Below, one piece after another: positions 6,328-13,370 of a stretch of DNA of 13,427 nt (the first letter of the stretch is position 1; each line of letters starts with the position of its first letter). Made by a program: the position numbers and the translations under genes. The DNA is from Bacillota bacterium (GTDB taxonomy: Bacteria; Bacillota; Clostridia; Christensenellales; Borkfalkiaceae). The notes beneath the pieces were generated by a model, which worked only from the letters and a program-made list of their open reading frames with translations, had not been told where the DNA came from and did no database searches. The stretch is from the NCBI GenBank assembly GCA_021768985.1, contig JAETTR010000018.1, positions 1-13,427 of the forward strand, written 5' to 3'.

Positions 6328-8331
6328 TCAATTCAGCACGACGTCTTTCAAGCTCTCGTACTTGCCAAGCGCGGCGCGTCTGATCTCGTCGTAATCGAGC
6401 CTTCGCTCGAACGCTTCGTCCGCCAGCTTTTTCGCCGTAAAAATTACCTCCGCGCCGTAGCGCAGGTTTTTGAGCTCCGTCAGAAATTTGCCGCTCTGAC
6501 GGGTGCCGAGGAAGTCCCCGCTCCCCCTGAGCTCCAGATCCTTTTCCGCGAGCGCAAAGCCGTCGGTCGTGTTCTTCAGAACGGTCAGCCGCTCAAGCGC
6601 CGCGTCGCCGCCCCCGCCGACGAGCAGAAAGCACCAGCTCTTGTCGCTTCCCCGCCCGACTCTTCCGCGTAACTGGTGCAGCTGCGAGAGTCCGAACCGC
6701 TCGGCGTTGTAAATGACCATGATCGTCGCGTCGGGCACGTCCACGCCGACCTCGATCACCGTCGTCGCGACAAGGCAATCGTACTCCTTGCGCTTGAACG
6801 CCGACATGATCTCCGTCTTGTCCTTATCCTTCATCCTACCGTGCAACAACGCGAACCGCACCTCCGGAAGCGCGCCGCGCAAGCGTTCGTACAATTCGGT
6901 CACCGAAGTAATCTGCCCCTCGTCGTCCTCGATCTTCGCGCAGACGAAATACGCCTGCTTCCCCGCGCGGACCTCCTTGCGGATATATTCGAGCATATCC
7001 TCGTGCTTGCGCTCGGAAATAATCGCCGTGGAGATCTCCTGCCGTTCTTTGGGCTTGTCGGGAATCGTCGTCACGTCGAGATCGCCGTAGAAAATGAGCG
7101 AAAGGGTGCGCGGAATGGGCGTCGCCGACATGACGAGCATATCCGGATTCTCTCCTTTTTCGCTCAACAAATTTCGTTGCGCCACGCCGAAGCGGTGCTG
7201 TTCATCGCACACGCAAAAGGCGAGATCGCGGAAGGAAACGTCGTGTTGCAACACGGCGTGGGTGCCGCACAGCACGTCGATCTCCCCCGCCGCAAGCGCC
7301 GCCTTGTTCTCCCGCTTCTCTTTTGCCGTGCACCCGCCCGCAAGATACCCCACGCGGTACTCTGGAAAGATTTTTTTAAGCAACGCAAAATTCTGCGCGG
7401 CGAGCACCTCGGTCGGCGAGAGGTACGCCGCCTGAAACCCGCTCTTCATCGGCATGTAAATGCCCGCAAGCGCCACCGCCGTCTTGCCGCTTCCCACGTC
7501 GCCCTGCAACAGCCGGTTCATGCGCACGGGCGAGGTGACGTTTTCGTAGACGTCGCGCACCGCCGCGCGCTGACCCGCCGTAAAGGAAAAGGGAAAGCGT
7601 TTTTCGAATTCTTCCACCTCTTGCTCGGTCACCGTATAACGGCGCAAACGCGCGTCCGTGCGGTCTCCCTTCATTAGACGAAAGGCGGAAATCAGCGTAA
7701 AATACTCCTCCAAAGCGACCCGTTCGGACGCTTTTTTCAATTCATTTTGCGTTTTTGGTGCGTGAATCGTCCAAATCGCCTCTTTTAACGGGGAAAGCGC
7801 ATACTTTTTTTGTAGCTCGACAGGGATCACCGAACGCAGAGATTCCGCCCGCAGCGCCTCCGAAACCGCGTTCCGCACAATGCGCTGGGTGAGCGAACCG
7901 CGCAGCGGATACACGGGCACGAGCCCCTTCAGACGCAAATTTTTATCGAGCGGTTCGAAAGAGGGATTCACGATGGAAACCGCGCCGTAACCGTTCTGTA
8001 CCCGTCCGTAAAAGAGATATTCTCCCGGCTTTAACTTCTGCGCGATATACGGCATATTGAACCACACCGCGGAAAAGGAATCGCCGTTCTGTTCGAGCCG
8101 CGCGCGCACGAGCTTCACCCGACCCGTATAGCGGACGGGCTCGACGGAAACGAGCCTGCAAGCGAGGAGCGCGGTGTCGTTGTGGAACACCTCGCGCACG
8201 GAAACGCGGGAGGTCATGTCGAGATACGAACGCGGATAATACCGCACCAGATCGGCGGTATCCGCAATCCCGATTTTTAAAAATTCCTTCGCGCGTTTTT
8301 CGTTGACGCCTTTGAGTTCCGTTAGTTTCAT
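6328..8331 (-). CDS. recG: ATP-dependent DNA helicase RecG
   Basis: RecG reverses stalled replication forks and processes branched recombination intermediates. The 667-residue length is typical. The N-terminal wedge/OB region (about 45-140) is present, including LKGVNEKRAKEFLKIGI at the start. The helicase core has Walker A GDVGSGKT (277-284), DEQH (376-379), SATPIPRT (402-409), TTVIEVGVDVPDA and the C-terminal QLHQLRGRVGRG. The start is the ATG at 8329-8331; the preceding bases are AT-rich and I see no ribosome binding site. It follows fakA, as in many Firmicutes, but the fakA terminator at 8381-8406 lies in between and no clear promoter of its own is visible. The sdaAB/sdaAA genes found between yloV and recG in Bacillus are absent. 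Confidence 0.97.
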   Translation of the reverse strand: MKLTELKGVNEKRAKEFLKIGIADTADLVRYYPRSYLDMTSRVSVREVFHNDTALLACRLVSVEPVRYTGRVKLVRARLEQNGDSFSAVWFNMPYIAQKLKPGEYLFYGRVQNGYGAVSIVNPSFEPLDKNLRLKGLVPVYPLRGSLTQRIVRNAVSEALRAESLRSVIPVELQKKYALSPLKEAIWTIHAPKTQNELKKASERVALEEYFTLISAFRLMKGDRTDARLRRYTVTEQEVEEFEKRFPFSFTAGQRAAVRDVYENVTSPVRMNRLLQGDVGSGKTAVALAGIYMPMKSGFQAAYLSPTEVLAAQNFALLKKIFPEYRVGYLAGGCTAKEKRENKAALAAGEIDVLCGTHAVLQHDVSFRDLAFCVCDEQHRFGVAQRNLLSEKGENPDMLVMSATPIPRTLSLIFYGDLDVTTIPDKPKERQEISTAIISERKHEDMLEYIRKEVRAGKQAYFVCAKIEDDEGQITSVTELYERLRGALPEVRFALLHGRMKDKDKTEIMSAFKRKEYDCLVATTVIEVGVDVPDATIMVIYNAERFGLSQLHQLRGRVGRGSDKSWCFLLVGGGGDAALERLTVLKNTTDGFALAEKDLELRGSGDFLGTRQSGKFLTELKNLRYGAEVIFTAKKLADEAFERRLDYDEIRRAALGKYESLKDVVLN

Positions 8332-8380
8332 GTTATTAAAAATTCAAAATATCTCGTTCAAAATATAATACTGTCGTTTT

Positions 8381-8406
8381 ATAAAAAAGAGCGGTTTCCC
8401 GCTCTT
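8381..8406 (-). terminator. Terminator of the asp23-fakA operon
   Basis: On the minus strand an 8-bp stem AAGAGCGG/CCGCTCTT (8387-8406) is closed by a GAAA tetraloop and followed by TTTTTTATAAAA. It begins 13 bp past the fakA stop and should separate fakA transcription from recG. Confidence 0.85.
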
Positions 8407-8419
8407 GGTTTTCCGTTGA

Positions 8420-10063
8420 TTATTCGAGAGAAAGCAGGTAATAATACACGGGCTGTCCGCCGCAGTGGCAGTCTACGTCGCAATCGGGGAAGGCTTCCTG
8501 CACCTTTTCGGTGAGCGCTTCCGCGTCCGCCTCCTTCACCTCCGCGCCGTAATAGAGGGTGATGACCTCGTGCGATTCCTCTTTCAGTTTATCCAAAAGC
8601 TTTAAAACGGCTTCGTCGATATTGTCGCTCTTGGCGAGAATCTTTTTATCGTCGAGCCCGATGATATCCCCTTCCTTAATGCTGAACCCGTTCACGTTGG
8701 TGGTGCGCACCGCGTGCGTCACCTGACCCGCTTTCACGTTGTCGAGCGCGTGAATCATGTTCGTCTTATTCTCTTCCGCGCTCACGTCGGGGCTGAAAGA
8801 GAGCGCCGCCGCAAAGCCCTGCGGCACGTTCTTGGTGGGGATCACGTGAATTTTGCGGTTTTCCACAAGCGCTTTCGCCTGCTCCGCCGCGAGAATGATA
8901 TTCTTGTTGTTGGGGAACACGAACACGTTTTCCGCGTTGATCTTCTGCACCGCCGTCGCGATATCGGACGCGGAGGGGTTCATCGTCTGTCCGCCCTCGA
9001 TCACCCGATCGACGAACAGATCCTTGAAAATTTTCGAAATTCCATCGCCCGTGCAGATGGCGAGCATGCCCTGTTCCTTCTTTTCCGCCTCGATCTTCGC
9101 CTTCAACGCGCGGTTCTGCTCGAGCATGTTCTCGATCTTGGGACGGTCGAGCTCGCCCAGCTCCAACGCGTAGGTAAGCGCAACGCCGGGGGTGTTCGTA
9201 TGCACGTGCACCTTGATCATTTCAAGATCGCCGATACAGATAACGCTGTCGCCGAGCTCCATCAACCGCTCGCGCAGCTTGTCAATGTCGGCAAGCGTCG
9301 TGCTCTTTTTTAAGTTAATGACGAAAAATTCCGTACAATAGGCGAACTGAATGTCGCCCAGATCCATGTTGATAATGTCGGAATTATCGCCGAATTCATC
9401 GTCCGACGAGCCGTCCGCCGCTTCCGTCTGAATCTCGACGGTCTCTTCGCCCGTGAGCGCCGCCAGAAAACCGCGCATGATCGTCATGAGTCCGACGCCG
9501 CCCGAATCGACGACGCCCGCCTTTTTCAGAACGGGGAGCAGATCGGGCGTTTTGGCGAGCGCCCTGTCGCCCTCTTCGATCACAGCGGGTAAAAACGTTT
9601 CGAAATCGCGGTATTTGCCCGCGTTTTTTGCCGCAAATTCGCTCATCATGCGCATAACGGTGAGAATCGTGCCCTCTTTGGGGATCGAAACCGCGCCGTA
9701 CGCGACCTTCGTACCCGATTCCATCGCCTTTGCGAACGTGCGGGTATCCACTTCCGTCTTAGCCGAGCGAAGCACCGCGCAAATCCCGCGGAAGATCTGC
9801 GAAAGAATGACGCCCGAGTTGCCGCGCGCGCCGCGCAGCGCGCCCTTGGACACCAGATCGCACACGGCGGGAAAATCCCCCGCGGCGGAAGCGGAAAGCT
9901 CTTTCACCGCCGACTGCATCGTGAGCGACATATTTGTACCGGTATCGCCGTCGGGCACGGGGAACACGTTAAGCGCGTCCACCTTCGCCCGATTGTTATC
10001 AAGCATTTTGGCGCCGACGAGAACCATCTTGCGGAACGCGGCGCAATTTATCGTTTTTTGCAT
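8420..10063 (-). CDS. fakA: FakA/YloV DAK2-domain fatty-acid kinase catalytic subunit
   Basis: FakA binds ATP and, with a FakB fatty-acid carrier (DegV family), phosphorylates fatty acids for phospholipid synthesis. The 547-residue length is normal. The N-terminal DAK2 domain has NVFPVPDGDTGTNM, with Asp38 and Asp40 as the expected metal/ATP ligands, then RGARGNSGVILSQIFRG and VVDSGGVGLMTIMRGF. The middle and C-terminal DAK-like domains include the VHVHTNTPG stretch and a Cys/His-rich end (CDVDCHCGGQP). The start is the ATG at 10061-10063, with GGAG 11 nt upstream. It lies 41 bp after the asp23 gene, the usual yloU-yloV order, and ends at the terminator at 8381-8406. No fakB is in the window, so the partner must be elsewhere. 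Confidence 0.93.
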   Translation of the reverse strand: MQKTINCAAFRKMVLVGAKMLDNNRAKVDALNVFPVPDGDTGTNMSLTMQSAVKELSASAAGDFPAVCDLVSKGALRGARGNSGVILSQIFRGICAVLRSAKTEVDTRTFAKAMESGTKVAYGAVSIPKEGTILTVMRMMSEFAAKNAGKYRDFETFLPAVIEEGDRALAKTPDLLPVLKKAGVVDSGGVGLMTIMRGFLAALTGEETVEIQTEAADGSSDDEFGDNSDIINMDLGDIQFAYCTEFFVINLKKSTTLADIDKLRERLMELGDSVICIGDLEMIKVHVHTNTPGVALTYALELGELDRPKIENMLEQNRALKAKIEAEKKEQGMLAICTGDGISKIFKDLFVDRVIEGGQTMNPSASDIATAVQKINAENVFVFPNNKNIILAAEQAKALVENRKIHVIPTKNVPQGFAAALSFSPDVSAEENKTNMIHALDNVKAGQVTHAVRTTNVNGFSIKEGDIIGLDDKKILAKSDNIDEAVLKLLDKLKEESHEVITLYYGAEVKEADAEALTEKVQEAFPDCDVDCHCGGQPVYYYLLSLE

Positions 10064-10104
10064 GAAATTATATTCTCCAAATTCATAAAAACGCGGAGAC
10101 GGAG

Positions 10105-10455
10105 TTAAAGTTTTAAACCGATGACATTGACGTTCACGGTATCAACGATCATACCCGTGAACTTTTCCACCTTGTATTTGATGCCTTCCTTTAAGGACTC
10201 GGCGACCGCTTCGATGGAAACGCCGTACTTGATGAGTACGGAAACGTCGATAAAGATTCGGTTTCCGGACGTGACGATTTTTACGCCCTTGCCTCCCGCG
10301 TCTTTCTTTAACAGCTCGGCGAGCGTATCCGTAAAACGGCGCGCAACGGTATCCACGATGCCATAGCTTTCCATCGCGGCTTGTTGTGCGACCTTGGCGA
10401 TCGCAACGTCGGATATCGAAATTTTACCGTACGCATTGCTCGTGCTTACAGACAT
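10105..10455 (-). CDS. Asp23/YloU family envelope stress protein
   Basis: This 116-residue protein belongs to the Asp23/Gls24 (DUF322) family, small cytoplasmic or membrane-associated proteins linked to cell-envelope homeostasis in Firmicutes. Family features are ISISDVAIAKVAQQAAMESYGIV near the start and IKYGVSIEAVAESLKEGIKYKVEKFTGM, ending VDTVNVNVIGLKL. Length is typical of YloU. The start ATG (10453-10455) has an AGGAG 7 nt upstream. It is the first gene after the promoter at 10482-10510 and is followed by fakA, as yloU precedes yloV in Bacillus. The conserved pairing suggests a link between envelope state and fatty-acid use, but the mechanism is not known. Confidence 0.93.
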   Translation of the reverse strand: MSVSTSNAYGKISISDVAIAKVAQQAAMESYGIVDTVARRFTDTLAELLKKDAGGKGVKIVTSGNRIFIDVSVLIKYGVSIEAVAESLKEGIKYKVEKFTGMIVDTVNVNVIGLKL

Positions 10456-10481
10456 AATGCTCTCCTGACCTTTCAGTATAT

Positions 10482-10510
10482 ATTCTACCCTATTACGGCT
10501 GATTTGGCAA
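10482..10510 (-). promoter_or_regulatory. Promoter of the asp23-fakA operon
   Basis: TTGCCA (10505-10510) and TAGAAT (10482-10487) are 17 bp apart on the minus strand; each hexamer departs from consensus at one position. Transcription would begin near 10475, about 20 nt before the asp23 start. Confidence 0.65.
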
Positions 10511-10519
10511 GCGTTATTC

Positions 10520-10550
10520 GAAAATTTTTCCGCCTTTCGGAAAATTTTTC
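10520..10550. repeat. AT-rich inverted repeat between divergent promoters
   Basis: GAAAATTTTTCCG (10520-10532) pairs with CGGAAAATTTTTC (10538-10550) over 13 positions with one central T-T mismatch and a 5-nt loop. It lies just upstream of both -35 boxes (asp23 at 10505-10510, rpmB at 10572-10577). It may be a shared operator or an UP element. As a transcript it lacks a good U tract, so it is not called a terminator. Confidence 0.5.
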
Positions 10551-10571
10551 ATAAAATACGGGCGTTTTTAA

Positions 10572-10601
10572 TTGATTTTTTAACCCGAGTTATGGTATCA
10601 T
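10572..10601 (+). promoter_or_regulatory. Promoter of rpmB with extended -10
   Basis: TTGATT (10572-10577) and TATCAT (10596-10601) are 18 bp apart, and a TGG precedes the -10 to give the TGn extension. Transcription would begin near 10608, leaving a 5' leader of about 60 nt before rpmB. Confidence 0.65.
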
Positions 10602-10613
10602 AGTTATCGACTT

Positions 10614-10636
10614 ACGGGACGAATACTTCGCTCCGT
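10614..10636 (+). promoter_or_regulatory. Hairpin in the rpmB 5' leader
   Basis: ACGGGACGAA (10614-10623) can pair with TTCGCTCCGT (10627-10636) around a 3-nt loop, with one mismatch and one wobble. It sits within the first 30 nt of the predicted rpmB transcript and could be an mRNA-stabilising or autoregulatory element. The ribosome binding site GGAGGTGG further down is outside the stem. Confidence 0.35.
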
Positions 10637-10669
10637 GGAAAAGAGTGAATTCCCATCGGAGGTGGAGAT

Positions 10670-10858
10670 ATGTCGAGAGTATGCAGCATTTGCGGAAAAG
10701 GTCAGACTTCGGGCAACAACGTAAGCCATTCCAACCGCAAGACGAAGAGAGCGTTTAAGGCGAACGTGCAAAAGGTATCCTACGTTCAGGACGGAAAGGT
10801 CGTGAACGATTACGTTTGTGCGAGATGCTTGAAAAGCGACAAAGTAGAGCGCGTTTAA
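10670..10858 (+). CDS. rpmB: Large-subunit ribosomal protein bL28 (zinc-binding type)
   Basis: This 62-residue protein is ribosomal protein bL28 of the 50S subunit. The sequence starts MSRVCSICGKGQTSGNNVSH, the family signature, followed by basic residues that bind 23S rRNA (NRKTKRAFKANVQKV). Cys5, Cys8, Cys50 and Cys53 form two CXXC pairs, so it is the zinc-ribbon (C+) form rather than the zinc-free paralog. A strong GGAGGTGG lies just before the ATG. It has its own promoter, leader hairpin and terminator, and is transcribed alone and opposite to asp23-fakA, the common arrangement in Bacillus and Clostridia. Confidence 0.97.
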   Translation: MSRVCSICGKGQTSGNNVSHSNRKTKRAFKANVQKVSYVQDGKVVNDYVCARCLKSDKVERV

Positions 10859-10872
10859 GTCGAATCGATTCG

Positions 10873-10900
10873 AAAGGACTGCCGAAGGCAGTCCTTTTTT
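10873..10900 (+). terminator. rpmB terminator between convergent genes
   Basis: An 11-bp perfect stem (10873-10883 with 10887-10897) with a GAA loop runs into TTTTTT on the plus strand. The minus-strand read has only TTT after the stem, so it may work weakly for the convergent dipeptidase operon ending at 10924. A 14-bp palindrome, TCGAATCGATTCGA (10860-10873), precedes it. Confidence 0.9.
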
Positions 10901-10923
10901 CGTATCTCCGTTTTTCGCTCCGT

Positions 10924-11844
10924 TCAGCCCAGCACTCTTAAAAAATTGCCCGAGGCGAATTTTTCGGCGGCGGCGCTCCCGAATTCCTTTACGAACAGCT
11001 CCAAAAGCCGCGGCAGGTCCGCGGGCGTGCGCACATACGGATTTTCGGGCATTCCGTCAAAGTCGCTCCCGATCGCGAGCACGTCCTCTCCGCCCGCGTT
11101 TACGATCGCCCTCGCGTGCGCGAGAATCGCCGCGCGCTGTCCTTCCGCGCTCTGATCCGCCGACAAAAAGTCTGCGCAGAAATCCAATCCGACGACGCCC
11201 CCGCAATCCGCGAGGGTTTTGATCTGTCCGTCCGTTAAATTCCGCGCGCAGTCGCAAACGGAATTCGCGCCCGAATGGCTCGCGACGAAGGGCTTTCCCG
11301 CCGCCCTGCAAATTTCCGCAACCTCAGAAAAAAGCGCGTCGCTCCCGTGGGAAACGTCGGGCAACACGCCGAGCTTGTTCATATGCGCAACCGTCGATCT
11401 GCCGAACTCCGTCAGACCCCGCGCGCGCTCCCGCACGGAGAGCGGCGTCCGCCCCGCGCATAAGCCTTCGTAATCGGGAAAGTTCGGAAAGCCGATTTCG
11501 TTCGGATGGTTCCAGGTCAGCGTCATCATGCGCACCCCGCGCGCGTAGAGCGCGTCGAGCTTCTTCAAATCCCCTTCGATCGCGCCGCCCTCTTCTACCG
11601 TGAGCATCGCGTTCACGCGGTCGGGCACAAGCTCGCCCGCTTTCGTAACGGGCTGAAAGCCCTCTTCCTTGCAGAGCGCGTCGAACTTGTCGCACAGGGC
11701 GAGCGCGGAAGCGAACCTGTTCTCCCGCGCGGAAACGAACGCGGCGAAGCACTGCAACAGACACCCGCCCGCGCGCAAGCGTTCGCCCGTGACCGCAGGG
11801 ATTTCCGCGGTGAGGGCGTCGCAATGCAAATCGCAATATTTCAT
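10924..11844 (-). CDS. M19 family membrane dipeptidase-like zinc peptidase
   Basis: This 306-residue enzyme belongs to the M19 (renal dipeptidase) family of binuclear zinc peptidases that hydrolyse dipeptides, including some with D-residues. Expected metal ligands are all visible: His7 and Asp9 (DLHCDAL), Glu84 or Glu85 (TVEEGGAIEGD), His166 (GVLPDVSH), His190 (PFVASHSGANSVC) and catalytic-site Asp261 (AIGSDFDGMPENP). There is no signal peptide, so it is likely cytoplasmic. Its ATG overlaps the stop of the SpoVM-like ORF (ATGA) and lacks a good ribosome site, suggesting translational coupling. It is the last gene of the rpe operon and sits between the spoVM-like gene and rpmB, adjacent in Bacillus. 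A role in recycling cell-wall or spore-peptide products is possible but inferred only from position. Confidence 0.92.
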   Translation of the reverse strand: MKYCDLHCDALTAEIPAVTGERLRAGGCLLQCFAAFVSARENRFASALALCDKFDALCKEEGFQPVTKAGELVPDRVNAMLTVEEGGAIEGDLKKLDALYARGVRMMTLTWNHPNEIGFPNFPDYEGLCAGRTPLSVRERARGLTEFGRSTVAHMNKLGVLPDVSHGSDALFSEVAEICRAAGKPFVASHSGANSVCDCARNLTDGQIKTLADCGGVVGLDFCADFLSADQSAEGQRAAILAHARAIVNAGGEDVLAIGSDFDGMPENPYVRTPADLPRLLELFVKEFGSAAAEKFASGNFLRVLG

Positions 11845-11909
11845 TTTCTTTTGCAGATCAGCCGCAAAACCATTCTAACGGCGGCAGGCGGTTTGATGCA
11901 GAAAATCAT
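11841..11909 (-). CDS. spoVM: SpoVM-like short amphipathic peptide
   Basis: SpoVM is a ~26-residue peptide that inserts its amphipathic helix into the forespore outer membrane and anchors the spore coat base (SpoIVA). This ORF encodes 22 residues, beginning MIFCIKPPAAVRMVLRLI and ending in a basic Lys/Arg tail. It shares with SpoVM the start, the IK-x-P motif near residue 6, and a hydrophobic helix with spaced Arg. A GGAGG lies 4 nt before the ATG. Its start overlaps the thiN stop and its stop overlaps the dipeptidase start, both by ATGA. Position directly after thiN is exactly that of spoVM in Bacillus (rpe-thiN-spoVM-rpmB). It lacks the LGG and is shorter than the Bacillus peptide, so it could be a diverged or relic SpoVM. 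It falls below normal gene-caller length limits. Confidence 0.65.
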   Translation of the reverse strand: MIFCIKPPAAVRMVLRLICKRK

Positions 11910-12517
11910 AATTCCTCCCGATTGAGATTGACGATCACGAGCACCCGATCCTGCGTGAGAATATGCGCCTCGTCCGACTCCGCCACGTTGGAGATGCCGC
12001 GCGTCGAGCCGTAACGCAGATCTAAATGCTTTAACGGATATTTCAGCCCGCTACTCTCTATTATATGCGCGTTCCCCCCGAAAGGGATAATCGAAAGCGT
12101 CTTTCCCGAAAGTCCGTTCAGACAAACCTTGCCCGTCGCCCCGAAAATGCGGGAGCCGTTCGTGATCAGTTCGGCGTGCACGCCGTTTTCAAGCGCGAGA
12201 TACAGAAGGTGCAGATTTCCGAGAAAATGGTCCTCCCGCTTTCCTCCGCCGCCGTAGATGAAAATCTCCGTCGCGCCCGCGCCGACCGCGCGGGAAAGGG
12301 CGATCTCCCCGTCGGTAAAGTTCTTTTCGGAGGGGTAAATCTCCGTAGGCGGCGGTTCGGGCGCATAAAAAAGCGAATCGTAATCGCCGAGGTTTTCGTC
12401 GATCCGAACCCTGCCCTTCGCCCAATCGTACGCGCCGTCGCAACAGTACACGCGGGCGTTTTCGCAGGGAATTACCCCGCGGTAGGGCTCGCCGTTTAAC
12501 AGAATTACCGCCTTCAT
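11906..12517 (-). CDS. thiN: Thiamine diphosphokinase
   Basis: ThiN transfers pyrophosphate from ATP to thiamine to make thiamine diphosphate, the cofactor of transketolase and other enzymes. The 203-residue length is normal. The catalytic domain has CCDGAYDW (26-32), GDYDS (44-48), FTDGEIAL (67-74) and GGGGKREDHFLGNLHLL (from 89). The C-terminal thiamine-binding domain includes LSIIPFGG (141-148) and TRGISN (172-177). The start is the ATG at 12515-12517, overlapping the rpe stop by ATGA; the frame is open further upstream but inside rpe. The final codons contain the GGAGG that serves the SpoVM-like ORF. The neighbouring rpe links it to pentose phosphate metabolism, where transketolase needs its product. 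Confidence 0.94.
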   Translation of the reverse strand: MKAVILLNGEPYRGVIPCENARVYCCDGAYDWAKGRVRIDENLGDYDSLFYAPEPPPTEIYPSEKNFTDGEIALSRAVGAGATEIFIYGGGGKREDHFLGNLHLLYLALENGVHAELITNGSRIFGATGKVCLNGLSGKTLSIIPFGGNAHIIESSGLKYPLKHLDLRYGSTRGISNVAESDEAHILTQDRVLVIVNLNREEL

Positions 12518-13173
12518 TCGCCGCGCAGCTCCGAAATCGTGCCGCGCATATCGGTTGCACGGAATACGGCGCTTCCCGCAACAAGCACGTTCGCCCCCGC
12601 CTCCAAAATGCTTTTCGCGTTTTCTTCGGTCACGCCGCCGTCCACTTCGATATCCAGCTCGTCCTTGCCGTTCGCGATGCAAAAGGCGCGGAGCCTGCGA
12701 AGCTTTTCAAAGGTTTCGGGAATAAATTTCTGCCCACCCCAACCGGGGTGCACGCTCATCACGAGGAGCATATCCGCCTCTTCCACCGTATCGAAGAGCG
12801 CTTCGACGGGGGTTTCGGGATTGACGACCGAGCACGCCCGCACGCCGAGCTCTTTGATTTTGCGCATCACGGACAGAATCTTTTTCCCGCACGCTTCCAC
12901 GTGCACGCTGATGATATCCGCGCCCGCGCGGGCAAAGTCCTCGATGTGCGTTTCGGGGTGCAAGACCATCAAGTGGCAGTCGAGCCCGAGCGCAGTATGC
13001 GGACGGATGCTCTGCACCATCTGCGCGCCGAACGTAATGGGCGGTACGAAATTTCCGTCCATCACGTCGCAATGAACGAGGTCGGCGCCGCTCGCGGTAA
13101 TCCGCTCGACCTCCTCCCCGACACAGGAAAAGTTTCCCGCCAGAATCGACGGGGCGATCTTTGTTTCTAACAT
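12514..13173 (-). CDS. rpe: Ribulose-phosphate 3-epimerase
   Basis: Rpe interconverts ribulose 5-phosphate and xylulose 5-phosphate in the pentose phosphate pathway. This is a 219-residue TIM barrel of usual length. Visible motifs are IAPSILAGNF (6-15), VHCDVMDGNFVPPITFG with metal/catalytic His34 and Asp36, LDCHLMV with His67, MSVHPGWGGQKF (139-150), and VDGG with Asp178. The start ATG (13171-13173) has GGAG about 8 nt upstream. It is first in the tightly overlapping operon rpe-thiN-spoVM-like-dipeptidase. No strong promoter is visible between it and rlmN, so it may be read through from rlmN. In Bacillus prpC, pknB and rsgA lie between rlmN and rpe; here they are absent. Confidence 0.97.
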   Translation of the reverse strand: MLETKIAPSILAGNFSCVGEEVERITASGADLVHCDVMDGNFVPPITFGAQMVQSIRPHTALGLDCHLMVLHPETHIEDFARAGADIISVHVEACGKKILSVMRKIKELGVRACSVVNPETPVEALFDTVEEADMLLVMSVHPGWGGQKFIPETFEKLRRLRAFCIANGKDELDIEVDGGVTEENAKSILEAGANVLVAGSAVFRATDMRGTISELRGE

Positions 13174-13200
13174 ATATTTCTCCGTAGATTGATTCTTGAT

Positions 13201-13260
13201 TTACGAATCGTTTCGTTCGTTCTTCAAAAAACTTGCGCGCAACTGTCCGCAGGCGCCGCC
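13201..13260 (-). pseudogene. Diverged second copy of the RlmN C-terminus
   Basis: Read on the minus strand, these 60 bases encode GGACGQLRASFLKNERNDS and a TAA stop. ACGQLR is the conserved C-terminal motif of RlmN/Cfr-type enzymes, and the stretch ASxLKNE matches the rlmN end at 13371-13427. A 20-bp core is identical in both copies (13235-13254 and 13408-13427). Outside the core, the aligned bases differ at three positions; two changes are silent and one swaps Phe for Tyr. Upstream of the motif the frame is not RlmN-like and soon reaches a stop. It looks like a relic of a partial tandem duplication, or the scar of an event that removed genes between rlmN and rpe. Confidence 0.6.
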
Positions 13261-13283
13261 TCGTCGCCGCGAACTGCGCTTTT

Positions 13284-13316
13284 GCGCCGTTTTTCGTTAG
13301 AAAACGGCGCGTTTTT
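13284..13316 (+). terminator. Terminator-like hairpin facing the plus strand
   Basis: GCGCCGTTTT (13284-13293) and AAAACGGCGC (13301-13310) form a perfect 10-bp stem with a 7-nt loop, followed on the plus strand by GTTTTT. All recognised genes here are on the minus strand, where the stem has no U tract after it. It may stop antisense transcription or simply be an intergenic hairpin. Confidence 0.4.
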
Positions 13317-13370
13317 CCGTTGCGGCTCCTCTTCCCCAAAAATTACGCTGCGCGTTCTTTTTCGGGAGCC

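Noticed and set aside
10860..10873. 14-bp palindrome as a regulator operator after rpmB
   Set aside because: It lies between a stop codon and a terminator of convergent genes, where an operator is unlikely; a short palindrome can arise by chance.
13174..13230. Promoter for the rpe operon (TTGAAG...TAAATC)
   Set aside because: The -10 matches consensus at only about half of its positions and the spacer is 18 bp; not better than chance in this AT-rich interval.
13225..13370. A 48-codon extension of rlmN by TAG readthrough
   Set aside because: The frame after the TAG is open to 13225 or so, but the residues are low-complexity, basic and unlike any RlmN tail; open frames of this length are common in GC-rich DNA.
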